Positions 50,051 to 63,586 of a stretch of 64,000 nucleotides of DNA are shown one piece after another. Origin of the DNA: Rotaria sordida. Lineage: Eukaryota > Rotifera > Eurotatoria > Philodinida > Philodinidae. Position 1 is the first letter of the stretch, and every line of letters starts with the position of its first letter. Location of the stretch: positions 62,001 through 126,000 of the forward strand of contig CAJNOL010000346.1 in assembly GCA_905250125.1 (NCBI GenBank), read 5' to 3'. The translations under genes were made by a program, and so were the position numbers. The notes beneath the pieces are model-generated. The model ran no database searches. It was not told where the DNA came from and saw nothing but the letters and a program-made list of their open reading frames with translations.

Positions 50051-52064
50051 AAAACCAACAAGTTATCTTCAACAACAACGTTTAAAAACAAATCTTATTC
50101 AACCATTTTTATCAAATAATCAAAGTGAGAAGATCTCCTAAGGGAACAACAGAAAAGACAAAACTAAAAGATAACAAATAGAATAGCTTTTCAGTTGAAT
50201 GAGTTTACATCTTGAAAATGGGTACAATAACACGGTCATTGCCCGATAACAGGACACACTTCAATCTTTCTATATATATTCTTTCTTTCTATGTCCGTTC
50301 ATATATATGTGTATGTGCTTGATCCAAATTTTTAAGAGTATAAAACACACACACACACACACACGACAGGAAAAGAAAAAAAATTGAGTTCAACGGTTAC
50401 TATCGTTCTAGTTGATGGAACGGATGCTTGTCAAAACGCAAACGTGAACTCAACGATAACAACAAAAACAGCTACATCGACTGTTCTCAATCAAACACGT
50501 GTTAAAGCAACTGGAGCAACAATGTTATTACACAATAATTCACTAGAGTATGTGTTTAAAAAAAGAAAAAAAATTTATTATGTGTTATATACATATTGAA
50601 CCCTTTCCTATTACTTGAAATAGAAAAAGACAAAATAACGTCATTAATTTCTTCTCTTTTTTTCTATGGACTATTTTTGACAAGTCTTCTATTTTTATAC
50701 ATGACTAATATATTTATATATTTCGTATTTAGTTGTAATAATAATAATAATAATAATAACAACAAGAATGGTGAAACTCCGTCTTATGCTTTCATACCAT
50801 TAAATGATGATTATCATTCGATAAAAACGGATGAATCACAAATATCAAAAACAACTAGCACACTTCTTCCAGGTATAGTAATATATGAAAAAACAATTTT
50901 TTGCACGTAATAGTGACGGTAATCATAAAGTTTGTTTTGATGACGGGAAAAAACCCAAGCGATCATAACAAGACCCATCCTTTTATCTTTTCATTCATAA
51001 TCTCTTCCGATTCAATTCTGTTTTTCTTAACACGAAAGAAAAACAAAAGAACGAGTAAATTATGAGAAAATAATCAATCTATAGTTGAATGTATTATTGC
51101 TATTTACATATGTTCATATATATATAAAAGAAAATAATCATGAACGTATCTAATTTCTGTTAGTTCGTTTGTATTTATACAAATAGAAATTTATATTATA
51201 AATCCCTATATACCAATATTGATCAATAAGAAAAACAAACGTAAGAAAAAAGAAAACAAGAAGAACTATTTCATTTTTTCGTCTTCGTTCTTTTCCTATT
51301 GAAAATGACTAATCATTCTTAGACCATTGACATTCATATATTTGCAAAAGACACCTGTCTATTTGATTTTTATTTTTCTTCTGTCGTCAATCTTTTTTTA
51401 ACAGGATATATCGTTACAAATGTATCGATATATATGTTATGTCTTTGTCTATATGGCAGCAACTTGTTGAGCAATCTGCCATGAATAATGCCGATTTTAT
51501 ACTTTTGCATTCGATGGAAAAATAATGATTTTTTTTTCCTCTTTTCTTCTTCGTTTTTTTCCTTCTCTCTTCAATTATATATTCAGTCTAGTTTACCTTC
51601 TAGGACACTTTTTTTGTATATATAAATGATGATTTGCTTACTTTTTTAGACGCATCATCATCATCATCATTATGCAAGGTTAACGATTTTTATCAATCAT
51701 CGTTAAGTCCTGTTAAACGTTTATTAAACGAAAGTATAGATTCAAATATTGAAATCATCCAAATGGATGAACAAGAATGTATATTTGAAATAGTTGATGG
51801 TGTTTTAACAATTGTACCAAAAGATAAATCAATATCATCATCAATAAGTAGTAATATAGAAAAAAGTTCGGAACAAAAAAATATTGATTATAGTAAAGGA
51901 AGAAAATCTTAATTGACATTTCCTTTTTTTTAATATTCAAATTTTTCTTTTTTTTCTAAAAAAAACTAGATTCTCCTATACATCAAAAACAACGTTCATC
52001 ATCGATTGCATCATCAGCTTCAACTCCATCATTATCTGAACATGAACAAGAACGTGATGATTCG

Positions 52065-52096
<32 letters not shown>

Positions 52097-54303
52097 TCCT
52101 CCTTTGTCATCAAAACCATTTGTAAATTCACATGATATTCCATCAATGAAACTTTTATCATCTATACAAACTGAACAATCAGCTGATGTTCTTGATTTAT
52201 ATTCTGCACCAATAATTCCAAACAAAAAAATTCAAAAAAATTTACTTGATGATTCTTTATCATCAGTGTCATCTGCTAGTGACCGTCCAGCTCAAATAAA
52301 AAAACAAAAATCAAATATTCCACGCTCATCATCACCAATTAATAATAAACCAAAATTGCCAACAATCAAAGGTAAAATAACAACAAACATAAGAACGCAA
52401 AAAAAAAAAAACACAACATTTTACAAAGAAAACACATCATTTTACAAGTATATGTGAATTGATAACCTATACACTTTTTGGTCCAATGCATATTTGATAA
52501 GGTCAATTAGTTCTGCTGACTGGGCCGTCGGTTATATCTTTCATAAAAATAATTTTTGAGTGAGAAGAGTAAAGAATATATAAGTTTCAATTGATTGAAA
52601 ACAGGTGAAAAGAATCGACTGACAGAACGAATCAAAAATGAATCTAGACGTTATATATAAAAATGCATATCGATTATAAATGATACTTTCAACAGCTTAT
52701 ATTTCGTATAGTGAGCATTGATTAAAAAAAATAGTTCGATGTATAGTTTTCTAAATCTTTTCCTTGAATACAAGAACAAAAAAAAAAAAACAGAAAAAAA
52801 ACCATCATTCGTATTTATCAATAGTTATTATACATAGGATCCTAATGACTATTGCTTTGTTGTAGTCTTTCTTCTAATGATGAGTTATAAGTTTTTGTAT
52901 TTGAAAGTAATTGCTCTAGTTCATATTTTGATCCGACTCAACATGAAGAAAGGATTTAACACCCTAATTGTCGTTTTTTTTTTTTCGATGTTTTATTTGT
53001 TCATCTACTATAATCTCGACTACACATTGACATTCTTCTTCCGGAGGGTATAATAAACATATAAAGTAAAAAAGAGGAGAAGGAGGAGGTTTGAGTGAAA
53101 ATGGCGCAATTCTTCTTATGCTTACCGAATGCGGAGGTTTACCTATTCTTCTTGTTCTTTTGTTTATTGAACAATTGTTGCTATTTTAATCTCTTATTCT
53201 CCTATGTAAATGTGGATCGAGAATGTAACAGGTCATTCGTTATTTTTATTCTTTTTTTTTGTGTCTATTACTATTTCTGACCTGACTAGTGGACAAGTTT
53301 ATTTTTGTGTTAGCTTAAATAGTGTCTCATCTGAACATGCATACATCTCATTTCTTTTTTTTTTTTTTTTGTACTTCAGTGAATCTTAAGATAGTAGTAT
53401 AAGAATAAGAAAAAAAAATATATAATTCAGTTGACCATTTTTAATAGGTAGAAGAAAAGAAAAAAAAAAGAAAGGAAATCGTGACGTTCTTATCGACCAT
53501 GAGTAGAAAAAAATGGAGATTCTTTTTTTTCCTCGTTTTTTTTTTGACCGCTTCTTTTCTCCTCATTAATCATCCCATCAGAAAATGTCTTCCTGTCATA
53601 TTTAGTTACTTCACCATCATCAATTGAATATCAAACTCGTTCAAATAAAACTACTGTTCTTAGTGAATTACTTAAAACTGTTAAGAAAACTTCAACAAAT
53701 AACGAAACAGATTTTGACAAATCCAAATTTAATTCATCAAAAACTGAACCTGTTACGAAAATTTCAACAAATATTGAAAAATCAAAAACTGATTATCCAA
53801 TACTTAAAACTGAACCCAAACCAATTCCTAAACCAATTAAAAAAGATCGTATAAACGAATTTGCATCTCTTTTATCATCATCTGTTCATTTAACTCAACC
53901 ACAATCAATTAAAAAACCAATAATATCAACATCAAAAATTATATCATCACCAACACGTTCTGAAGATCAAAGTTTTTCATCAGTACCATCATTAAGTAGT
54001 GATCGTGACGAACGTGAATCATATCATACAGTTAAATCAAATAATTCAGAACAAGAACATATTAAAAAACATATTGATGCACGTTATAATGATAGATTAG
54101 ATGATCGTGGTACAATTAAAGTTAAAACAGCTAATATAAAAGCTTTATTTGAACAAAAAATTTGTGATACTAACAAAACATTATCTCAATCGAATGAACA
54201 TTTATCACATTTAACTGAAGTTAAACAACATCACCATAAAAAAATACCTATTAGTTATGGAAGTTTAAAAAGAAATCTACCAAATTATCAACAAACAATA
54301 CCA

Positions 54304-54346
<43 letters not shown>

Positions 54347-57300
54347 GACTAAAATCAAATCAAGAATCTTCTGCAATGAATAAATATACTGATCATATTA
54401 TTGGAACAAAAGATGTTGTTATCGAAGATAAACAGGTAGAATTTAGATTATATTAATAGAAGATTTCTTTAAAAATTTATTAATATGAATTTAGTTGTTT
54501 TCTATTTCAAATAAATTTTGATATAACTAAGAATCTGGTGTGTAGAACAAGTCATTTTGAATAATTGTTTCATTGAGTATAAGACAATCTACAAAAAATT
54601 GCTGATCCGTGTCAACTCAGTTATTTGATGTAAAAATTTTGCATGACTATTTAATTCTAGGGATACAAAGGTGATGGTGCATCGGTGATCACTGTCACTA
54701 TTGGAATCCTTATTTAGTTTTATGTAAAAATTGGATAATTTTTTTATTCAATTCTAAAATTTTAAATGATAGATTGAACTTCCACTATCTAAACATTATG
54801 AAATTTAAATCGGTCAACTCATTCGAGAAAGAATGTATGAATCAGCTCAGGAAATGTTTTTATTTGAATTGTCTTTTCTATTATTGACTCAATCGACATA
54901 TTGTCTATGTGACTTTGACTGATAGGAAGGAAGAATATCCCTGCCTAGCGATAGATTCAATAGCTCGATATCTTCTCTACAACTATGACTAAGTATAGTT
55001 CTGAATAGAAGGTCAGTCTGATGTAGAATTCTTATGCTCAATTGCTTAAGGTCTACATACACACTAACTAACCACAAGAGTAATTGTATGTCACAACGTA
55101 GTCAGCATGCTACTGGACGGGTGATTTGAGACAACTCAACTAGATTAGCGTTGATAAAAAAAATTCAGAAGTTTTGAACAAACCTCTCTTCGTAATATGA
55201 AGCTTTCAAAAAATGCATGTTGTATACACTATCCATGGAAAAGGGGCTATATCTTAAAAGTCTCATATCTCAAAGAAACTTTATTCAAAACTTGTAAATT
55301 TTTTTTTGTAAAAGTTAGTCTAATTGAATTATCTATATGCACAAAGCTTCAGATCAAAATTCAAAAACACGAGCTTTCCGAAAACCTGGAGCTTCTAGAA
55401 AATAGACGTATTAAAAATTCTATAACTTAGCCAAATTCCAATACGAATTCAATTCATTTTAGGATTTTGATTAGATCACTATGCAGTATCTATGAACAAA
55501 GAAATCATTGAAATCGAGAGGAGACAGCTGAAGAGATTCTCTCTCCAGCCAGAGTGATCCCTTTACTGATAGAGTCTATTGAATTCAATGATTAAGAACT
55601 GAATTCTTCTCCTTGCATCAAACAGATTCTCTAAAATAAAATGAAAAATTCAAAATACCAAGTTTACTTTTTTTTTCTTCATTTTTAGCCTGAAAATGGT
55701 TACGGTAACAATACTCGTCGACATAGTCTTGAACCAATAGTTCGTCCAACTGTTAATTCATCATCTAATTCTCCTGTATCTGCAACAAATACTTCTTATG
55801 TAGAATCTTTAATTGCTCGAGAAATACGTGAAACACACGAAAAAGAAGAAGAATTAAAACGTCAACGAAAAAAATGTGGTCTTATTGAAGATGGATCAAT
55901 GTCAATGTCAATGTTAAATTCAACAAATGATTCAATAAAATCTGAACCAACATTAACAACAAATCAATCTATTAAAAATAGTTCATTTTTATCTAATTTA
56001 GATTTTTTTACATCAAAAACAAATGGTAATTCATTAAATGAATCAACATCATCAATCTCATCTCCACGTCGTTCAACAATTTTAACACAAAATATTATTT
56101 ATGATTCTAATAATTCATCACCATCAAATACTTATCGTCAATCATCAAATGATGAATTAAAACAAATGTCAAATGTTGTTTCACAAGAATTAAATCGTTT
56201 TAATGAAAATGGTATTTCAATAATTCGTACAGGTTCAACAAATGGTTCACTTTATCGTTCATCATCAAATCAAAATATTCTTTCAACACATAATACAAAT
56301 AATAATAATAATATAATTCAACGTGAAATTGAAATTATACGTGCTAAAGAAGCTGAATTAAGACAATTAGGTCGAATTCAACATACAAGTGATGAACATG
56401 CTGATCCAAGAAAATATCAAGAACATATTACAACATTACCAAAAAGTCAATCAATTAATACACTTTCAACAGGAAAAATACGACGTGATAGTGAAAGTCA
56501 ACAAATATCACGTCATCATGGACCAATGATTGCAACAACAAATGGATTTTTAAAACCTAAAACAAATAATTCATGTAAGAGATTTATTTATTTATTTTTT
56601 AATATCACATTTTGTTTTTTATACATTATAGCAATACCATCCGTACGTGGTAAATTTCCAAGTCCAAATCCTATAGCACCAATTGTTAGTTCATCAAATA
56701 AATCAAATGATTATTCAAAATTATCATCAGCTGATCGACTTGAATTAGAAAAACGTCAATGTCAAGAACGAGAACAAGAATTAAGGTAGATTTTAAATCT
56801 TTATTTTTCAAACTCAATCAATCTTACATTAAAATTCTTTTTTTTTTTCCTAAGAAAATTTTATTTCAGGAATAAAACTCTTTTAAGAATAATATTGATC
56901 TATACAAGTGATTTTAATTCATTTTTATACAATGACCTTGTTGTGACGGGAGAAGCGAATATAAATCATCTCGAGAAAGTGATTGAATGTAGATCAAGCA
57001 TAGCCTATGAGAGTACTTCAAACAGTTTGTCTAGATCGAACAGCAAATAAAAAAAGTAAAATTTCATCTATTTAAAGTATCTAGAGGCGAAATACAAAGA
57101 ATGTCATGCTGTTTTCTTAGGTTCAATATTGCATGTACAATGACCCTCAAAATTATGTTTTTTCAATGCTAATAAGAATATAAATAGTGATTTTTGTAGA
57201 GAATTTTTAAAGATGAAAATCATTGCTAGTTTTTCGAGAATAGGATCTGTGGAACACGAAGTTTCTCGACTTCTAGAATTTCGTTTGAATTATTCAAAAT

Positions 57301-57903
57301 GATAGAACAAACAATTCTCTATAAAGACCTAAGAGGATTTTTCTCATGGTCATAATCTGAATTAATCTGGTCGATAATTCATAATCCAGTAAAGTTTTGT
57401 GATAAAGTAATTGATTAGTTGAAAACATTCTCTTGTAAAATTAAAAATCAGATAAACTTTATTTAATTTTATCGATTTTTCTTGAGAGCATCGATCCAAC
57501 CTACTCGTAAATTCTCCATCTTTGTTCATAACTATCTGTTAACTGATTTGAATTTCAATTTACCGATCATTTGAATCAATAATTTTTTTTTTATTTCTAG
57601 AAAACAACGTAATTCAATAAATGCTAGTACATCATCCACAAATACAACAATCACTGGTGATTCTGGCAATGCATCACAAGAAGAACATGACGAAGATCAA
57701 GAACATTATTTCGAAAAAATTGAACGATTAAAACGAACAGAAAATGAAGTAAATAGAACATGTTGAATTGGTTTTTGTTTTTAAAAGATTTAATACGTTT
57801 GTTATTTTTCTAGAAAGCTCATGCACCATTAATTCGTCCAGCTAAAAAATTAGATATGTCACAAAAATGGGAACAAATGATGGCAAATAAAACTGATGAA
57901 TAA
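45096..57903 (+). CDS. Large low-complexity protein with AKAP2/MISP-like motifs
   Basis: Thirteen exons join in phase without a stop to 1549 residues: 45096-45393, 45453-46035, 47779-48246, 49853-50124, 50412-50547, 50733-50872, 51650-51892, 51970-52371, 53606-54435, 55689-56574, 56632-56785, 57601-57748, 57814-57903. Most is Ser/Asn/Thr/Gln-rich, disordered sequence with two poly-Asn tracts. Near the C-terminus are charged helical motifs: ESLIAREIRETHEKEEELKR, IIQREIEIIRAKEAELRQLG and LELEKRQCQEREQELRKQRN. These recall the EREIR...REEELRRERG segments of AKAP2/MISP-type cytoskeleton-associated proteins. A KTANIKALFEQKI motif lies in exon 9, and the end is APLIRPAKKLDMSQKWEQMM. The family name is tentative; scaffold or actin-linked roles are inference. 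Long introns carry foldbacks. Upstream non-coding exons could exist. Confidence 0.78.
46195..46570. repeat. Foldback 1 in intron 2 of the large gene
   Basis: Outer arms: TACTGATGTGATTGGGAGAA near 46199, with TTCTCTACTAACATCACTG near 46550 as imperfect reverse complement; both include AGAATTTTATTTCC or its complement. An inner hairpin pairs ATCAACTTTACAGAAG with CTTCTGTAAAATTGAT. Confidence 0.7.
46950..47465. repeat. Foldback 2 in intron 2 of the large gene
   Basis: TTTTATACTAAATGAAAGTC near 46969 is the exact reverse complement of GACTTTCATTTAGTATAAAA near 47414, and flanking bases also pair. A related block occurs at 28720-28740 beside the scaffold gap. Confidence 0.75.
49141..49162 (+). 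repeat. (TG)n microsatellite in an intron
   Basis: Eleven TG units in intron 3 of the large gene. A complementary-type (AC)n tract lies at 50345-50364 in the next intron. Confidence 0.95.
50011..50049 (+). repeat. (AAT)n tract encoding poly-Asn, exon 4
   Basis: About thirteen consecutive AAT codons in frame within exon 4 of the large gene. Pure triplet repeats of one codon are likely length-polymorphic. Confidence 0.9.
50345..50364 (+). repeat. (AC)n microsatellite
   Basis: About ten AC units, 48 bp before exon 5 of the large gene. Confidence 0.95.
54304..54346 (+). repeat. (AAT)n tract encoding poly-Asn, exon 9
   Basis: About fourteen AAT codons in frame following TIP in exon 9 of the large gene, a second independent poly-Asn run. 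Confidence 0.9.
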
Positions 57904-60546
57904 TTATTAAAGAAACAAATCTTTCTCATAGTCATTCTATTGCTTTGCTATCTGCTTTTAATTAATTTTGATTTCTTTTGTTTTGTTTTTTTTTTCTTTA
58001 CTGTAGATACTCATTATTAAATTGTAATCCTACATACATATACAACAAAAAAAAACCTCACAGAAAATTTTTAAGTTCTGAATTTCTATGTGCTCATTGT
58101 GTGTCAATCATTCATCTTTATTATTCCATATTTTTCTTCTGGCGTTATTCGTCTACCGTTGTTCTTTTCTAAATGTGTTTTGTTCGATTAAGAGAAAAAC
58201 CAAAATTATTCTTTTCAATTTTCTTGTTGTTCCATAATATTAATAATAATAAAAATAATAATAAAGACAAAGATTTGAATAGAATTTTTATTAAGTGTTA
58301 AAAATACATAATGTAATTGTAAATTGTAGAGAAAAATTAAACAGATTTGGTGATTAAATTTATTAATTTAATCTAATAATTGAAATAAAAATGAAAATTA
58401 TGAACATTTATTTTATTAATAAGATAACAATTGTGATCTAAATAATAATTTAAATAGTGATGAATAAAAAAAAGTGTTAATATAAATCTGTTTATTGAAT
58501 GATAAAGAAAGACAAATAGAACGTGACAAATCATATGAATGATAATAAACGTTTATTTTATTGTGTAAACTCGTAAAGAAAAGATCATTTTAAATGTAAA
58601 TTTCATTATTTCAAATATATTCTGTTTTATATTCATAAAAAGAAATTTATGATATTTCATTCATTCTGAAAAGATTTCAAATCTTTAATTTATTACTGCA
58701 GAAATAATATATGAACGATGTAAAAGACACGATTTTATCGTAGCTGTATTTTTGGATAGGAACAACGAAAAGATCTGAAACTCTCATTCTCACTAAGGTC
58801 TGTTTCTATTCAAAGTTTCAATTTAAAAATTCGAAAATCACTTTTTCCGATGTTCTTGAGACTCTACAACAATAAGATAAAGGTTCCAACTCGTTTCAAG
58901 ATACTTCATAGCTCATTAGAGCCTACATGATATATATAATCCCAAATTCAAAACTATAAAATTCCTTTCGCTGTTCTATACTATTTGAATAAGCGAACAA
59001 CCCGAGATGCATATCGACCTCTATATATAATTTTATGACGACATCACAACCATTTACTATTATTATTGAAATTGGATTCATTATCTTTCTATAAGAAAAG
59101 ACACGAAAAAGATAAATATCCTGTGTATGGTAAATATCAAATACAACAATTGTTATTAATTTTTTTCGTATGATATATTCAATCACAATCATTTTTCTGT
59201 TAATTGAATAATTCATTGTTTGTCTGCAAAAACTTGATGATACTATGACGTATTTCATTCGAAGGTAGTAAGACAATAAATTTTGACTTAACATTAATTG
59301 ATTCAAATGCTTTTACATTAATTCTTGAAACTGAATGATATTGCTACATGATTTTTTTTTGTTTGATTTGTTATTTAACGTCTGTATAAATTAATTTCAT
59401 CGAATGATTTAACTAGTATAGTTCATATCAAGCACAAGTTCAAATTGAAATAATTTTCAAAATTGATGTTTCTATCAGAGTTGCCTGCTTATCAGGTCAA
59501 CCCAAATTTTGAAATTTTAGCGTGGTCGGATCCGTTCATATAATATTCAGTCCGGTCAACGTTAATTGTCTGACTCATACGTTTTGGAAATCAAATGTTG
59601 ATGCGTCGTCTTATTAGAATATTTCGAGAAAGTCATTCGATTCTAGTAACAGTATTGTAGAGCGTACATTGACTGATAGAAGAACCTGTTTAGATTCAAA
59701 ACAATTTAATAGGAAATTTTGTGTTCGTGATATTGCAAAAATTGATTGTCAAATAGAAGTATCCTTATGTATTATTAAAAATATAACTTATTCCTGTACC
59801 TCTCCGTTATATGTCGTCTTTTCCATTATGATGACAGTTTTTCGATTATGCGAAACAGAATTGATATGATCAAAAACGTTCTATTATTAATTAAAGTTCT
59901 TCTTGTAGGAAAAATTTTTATGTTGGTTATCTCTTTGTTTTAATTTCATTATTTCAAATTGACCTGGTTTGATCTACAGGCAATTTTGTGACTTTTAGCC
60001 TCGCGTGTAGACATTTCGAGCCAGGTCAGAAAAATATAAACTGATGTTAGTGGATGAGGGAAATCAGACACTCATTCTTGCCCAATAAATATAATTTTTG
60101 TCAATGTAAATCATGCTCATGTTGCATATTTCAATATAGCTGCTTCAGAGATTGGAGAAGTACATTACGAATTTGCCATTAAGAATCAGAAGATTAAATG
60201 GTTTCAGATAATTCTGTGGTTTTGATAATGCTGCATCAAGAATATCAAACAACTTAATAAATTGTTTTTTTTTATGATTTATTTTTTATATTTGAATTGT
60301 GTACAACTTTGATTGATATATTCATTTAATGAAAGCTCGAAATAAAATATAATTTTTTATTTTAATTTTATTTTAAGTTAACAATAATAGAATTAGTCGT
60401 TGCAACAAAATGCATATGATTTCATATGATATACACTTATATATATATATATATATATATATTCTTAAAACAGAAGAAAAGCTTTCTTTTTTATATAATA
60501 AATTTATGATGTTCTTTCATTTATATAAGTATTATTAGTCGATTAA
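57904..60546. other. Intergenic region between convergent genes
   Basis: About 2.6 kb of AT-rich DNA 3' of two convergent genes. No coding region is supported; the open frames at 58923-59306 and 59669-59869 show no family resemblance. A (TA)n tract lies at 60438-60462. Confidence 0.55.
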
Positions 60547-61283
60547 TTAATAATATTTGACGATAAGTGGTTTTACATTTTTATTATAATCATTATCGTA
60601 CCATCGACTGCCATATGGCATGACTTGTGATGATGTTCGACGCATTACAGTCATATTATCTAGTTCATAAATATGTTTTGAATTTTTTTCAGATGGTTTT
60701 ACAACATAATTTAATTGAACCATTGGAGCTTTTTCAAAACTACTGGCAGCAACTGTATGAGGCCATGAAACATTCCTGGAAATAGTTGGTGGTGGTACAT
60801 AAACTTCTTGTATTTGTGAAGATATTTTTGGTTGTATTAGGGAAGGAGTTATAGACTTCTCATTTGAAATGTTTTGAAAGACAACAGAAGATGATGATTG
60901 TTCTTTAATTGGTGTTGTTTGTTTAGGACGATCGTCATACAGACGAGGATTCTTATTAGAAGATAAAATAGGTATTTCAGATAAGTTCTAAAATGTATGA
61001 TGTGTCATTATAGTCATTTTAGATAAATAAATAGTAATGTACAACTTACATTTTGTGGTGGTGATGATGGTGGTGTTGGTGAATCATTGTCGCTTTTATC
61101 GTTTATTACGGATTCTTTTTCCGTAGACGTTTTTTTCATGAATTCAATAGAAGGTTGATAACCTCTATAAACAGAACCTCGAACAGGTATTCTTTCACGT
61201 ACTTGTTTGACTGTAGTCTTTGATTTTTTTTCTACTTTAGTCTTTGGATTTTCTTCCACTGTAGTACTGCTTCTGTTACCCAT
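60547..61283 (-). CDS. Unknown protein with N-myristoylation-type start, paralogue 1
   Basis: Exons 61050-61283 and 60547-60987 join in phase 0 across a 62-nt intron to 224 residues. The start MGNRSSTTVEENPKTKVEKK has Gly2, Ser/Thr at positions 5-7 and following basic residues, the pattern of N-myristoylated membrane-attached proteins. The middle is Pro/Ser-rich (SPTPPSSPPQN at the exon end). The second exon has VYVPPPTISRNVSWPHTVAA and ends YGSRWYDNDYNKNVKPLIVKYY. No enzymatic domain was recognised. The adjacent gene at 62962-63586 shares the start type, two-exon layout and the splice position after Asn, next exon starting Asn-Leu. I infer tandem paralogues of unknown, possibly lineage-specific function. 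Confidence 0.72.
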
Positions 61284-62961
61284 TTTTTTAATTAAATGTA
61301 TGTCAAGACAATGTGCGAATGAAAAAAAAAGTTAACATTCGTACAATTTAAAAATACATTATCAATATGGGATTAGAATGCGTCACTTTACGAACAATAT
61401 TATTTTCTTTCCACTTTTTTTTTTCTTACATACAAAACACAAAGACTACATGTTTCATCAAATGTACATCCACTGTCGATATTCTATTTTATTAGTAATA
61501 TAATATATGTACTTGAAACATGACTATAGATAAAAAAAAAAAACAGATGAAATTATGAGGTTATGTGATAATAAATATTTCGGAAATCTAGCAATTCATA
61601 TATTTACATTGTAATACATTGAATTGAAAAACGAGAAACCTATACTATTGTCATCGTCAAAATAGCAGTGGTTGTGACTGTTTTTTGAGTAATTTCTGAT
61701 AGAAACAACATAGAGACCTGGGGTTTTCATTATTCAAGACAGAAGACTCCGGGCCATCTACTTATGCAGAAATCTGATTGGTTAGCAATTGACCAATCAG
61801 ATGAGTTCTCTGCGAAGATTTTTTGGACAAGACATTTCTAAAGCCATTTTCTATCAGATTTTGACTTGGAATCTAACCCATAGAAATGAAATATTCTTCT
61901 CTTTCGATCTGCACAATTCAGAATTACAAGAGTTTTCTCTAGACCTTCTGAAAGCTCCAAGATAAGAGTAATTCATCATGTTGAGTCAAATGGTTCAGCA
62001 TAGTAAACGACCCCTCTCTAGCTGCTTTTCAGGATGATCACAGGTCAATTGGCTGACATCGGAAGTCTCTGAAAAACCCTTGTAACTCTTGAACAGTATG
62101 TACTGGAAAGTTGAAGCTCACATAGATCGAAAGAGAAGAACTTTTCCTAACAATCGGTCATATTTTAAGTCAAAATCCAGTGAGAAAGGACTTCAGAATA
62201 TGTTTTTCAAAAAACCTTCGCAGAGAACTCAATTGATTGGTCGATCATTGATCAATCAAATTTCGGCATATATAAATGGCCCAGAGTCTTCTCTCTTGAA
62301 TAGTGAAAACCTCAAGTCTCTATGTTATTCCTATCAAAAGTTATTCAAAAAACAATCAGGTGCATTGCTTTTTTTAAAAACGACAATAGTGTATAAATTT
62401 CTCATCCATTTCTTCAATAAAAAATTCATGAAACACGTCAATCAATTGATAGGGAAGAAAAAAGGAGAGTATCGGTGAGAAAATGTAAAAGGTTAAATCA
62501 TGTAAACATCAATCGACATATGTATGACATAATGATGAATATGTATATTTTACATTTTCGAATGATTCACTTGTTCTTTCCGTTGTAATTTTATTGTGTA
62601 TATATTCTGATCTACATTTAATTAATAAACTATTATTTAATTTCAAAGAGATCAATACTTCAATTAATCTATATTTCATAGTCAAATTTATTTAAATTCA
62701 ATATTTATGAAAAAATAAAGAATATATCTTCGATTATATTAGCTTCATATTCTTCTTTCTTTTTGTTGAAGATTATTCTTCCAAAAAAAAATTATTCTCT
62801 TATAATGAAGTTCAAAATATTTTACAAATAAATTATACAAGTATCTTGTAATAATTTTCATCTTTTAGAGTCGTGCTAATATTCCTTTACAGTACTATAT
62901 CGATGACTTTTCATTTATATTAGGTGTCTGTTGATATACCAACAATAACTAAAGATGAAGA
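61284..62961. other. Spacer between the paired myristoylation-type genes
   Basis: Contains the foldback at 61690-62365. The 129-codon open frame at 62089-62478 runs through its right arm and is judged incidental. Confidence 0.6.
61690..62365. repeat. Foldback between the two paralogues
   Basis: Arms pair across about 0.7 kb: AGAAGACTCCGGGCCAT near 61741 with ATGGCCCAGAGTCTTCT near 62276; TGATTGGTTAGCAATTGACC with GATTGGTCGATCATTGATCA; and ATAGAGACCTGGGGTTTTCA with GAAAACCTCAAGTCTCTATG. Imperfect but continuous. Confidence 0.82.
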
Positions 62962-63586
62962 TTAATGTTTTTTATCTACATTAGCAGGCGAAAGTTGTTT
63001 GACTGCAGCAGAAGATGTAGATTTATAAGTTGAAATGGTACGTGGAGATTTTTTAATTGGAACAGGTGAACGTTTATCAAGTGAATTAGAACTCCAACTT
63101 TCTTCAAGTAAAGCAGGAGTAGAACGTGAGTTTTCTCTAAGTAAAACAGGAGTAGAACGTCCATCATTTGTAATCGAAAGTGGTTTTTGACTTCGTTCAT
63201 CGACTCGATATAATACAGATGGAGTTGTTTGTGTTGCACGTTCAGAACATTGTGGACGATGACGATGACGATGACGATGATGTCGATGTCGTGAATGATG
63301 ATTATGAGATGATAAAGAGTTATCAGGTAAATTCTATCATTCAACAAAAGAAAATTATGTATTATTCTAATGACTACAAAATGATCATTAATTAAATACT
63401 TACATTTTTACCTTGTGTTTGAATATTATTTGTATCGTATGGTATAGAAGAATTATTAGTATATTGTGGATAACCAGTCTGCTGGGGTATATAAGTACCT
63501 GGATAGACAGTTGGTTTCTTTAATATTGGTTTAGTTCTATTCCTTCGATTATAATCTTCTGACTCTTTGCTATTGTTACTACCCAT
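62962..63586 (-). CDS. Unknown protein with N-myristoylation-type start, paralogue 2
   Basis: Exons 63404-63586 and 62962-63333 join in phase 0 to 184 residues. The start is MGSNNSKESEDYNRRNRTKP, with Gly2 and Ser6 and then basic residues. The first exon is Tyr/Pro/Gln-rich (YPGTYIPQQTGYPQYTNN) and ends GKN. The second begins NLPDNSLSSHNHHSRHRHH, has a His/Arg repeat coded by CATCGT units, then paired RSTPVLL/RSTPALL repeats and a Ser/Lys-rich tail (VPIKKSPRTIS). No domain was recognised. It shares gene layout and splice position with the gene at 60547-61283, which argues for common origin despite low sequence similarity. Likely membrane-tethered if myristoylated; role unknown. Confidence 0.7.

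Noticed and set aside
51976..52225. Met- or Asp-rich minus-strand frames
   Set aside because: Antisense shadows of the TCA/TCATCA serine codons in exon 8 of the large plus-strand gene.
58923..59306. 127-codon minus-strand open frame
   Set aside because: Hydrophobic, AT-driven translation with no neighbours or splice context supporting a gene, and no relative in the window.
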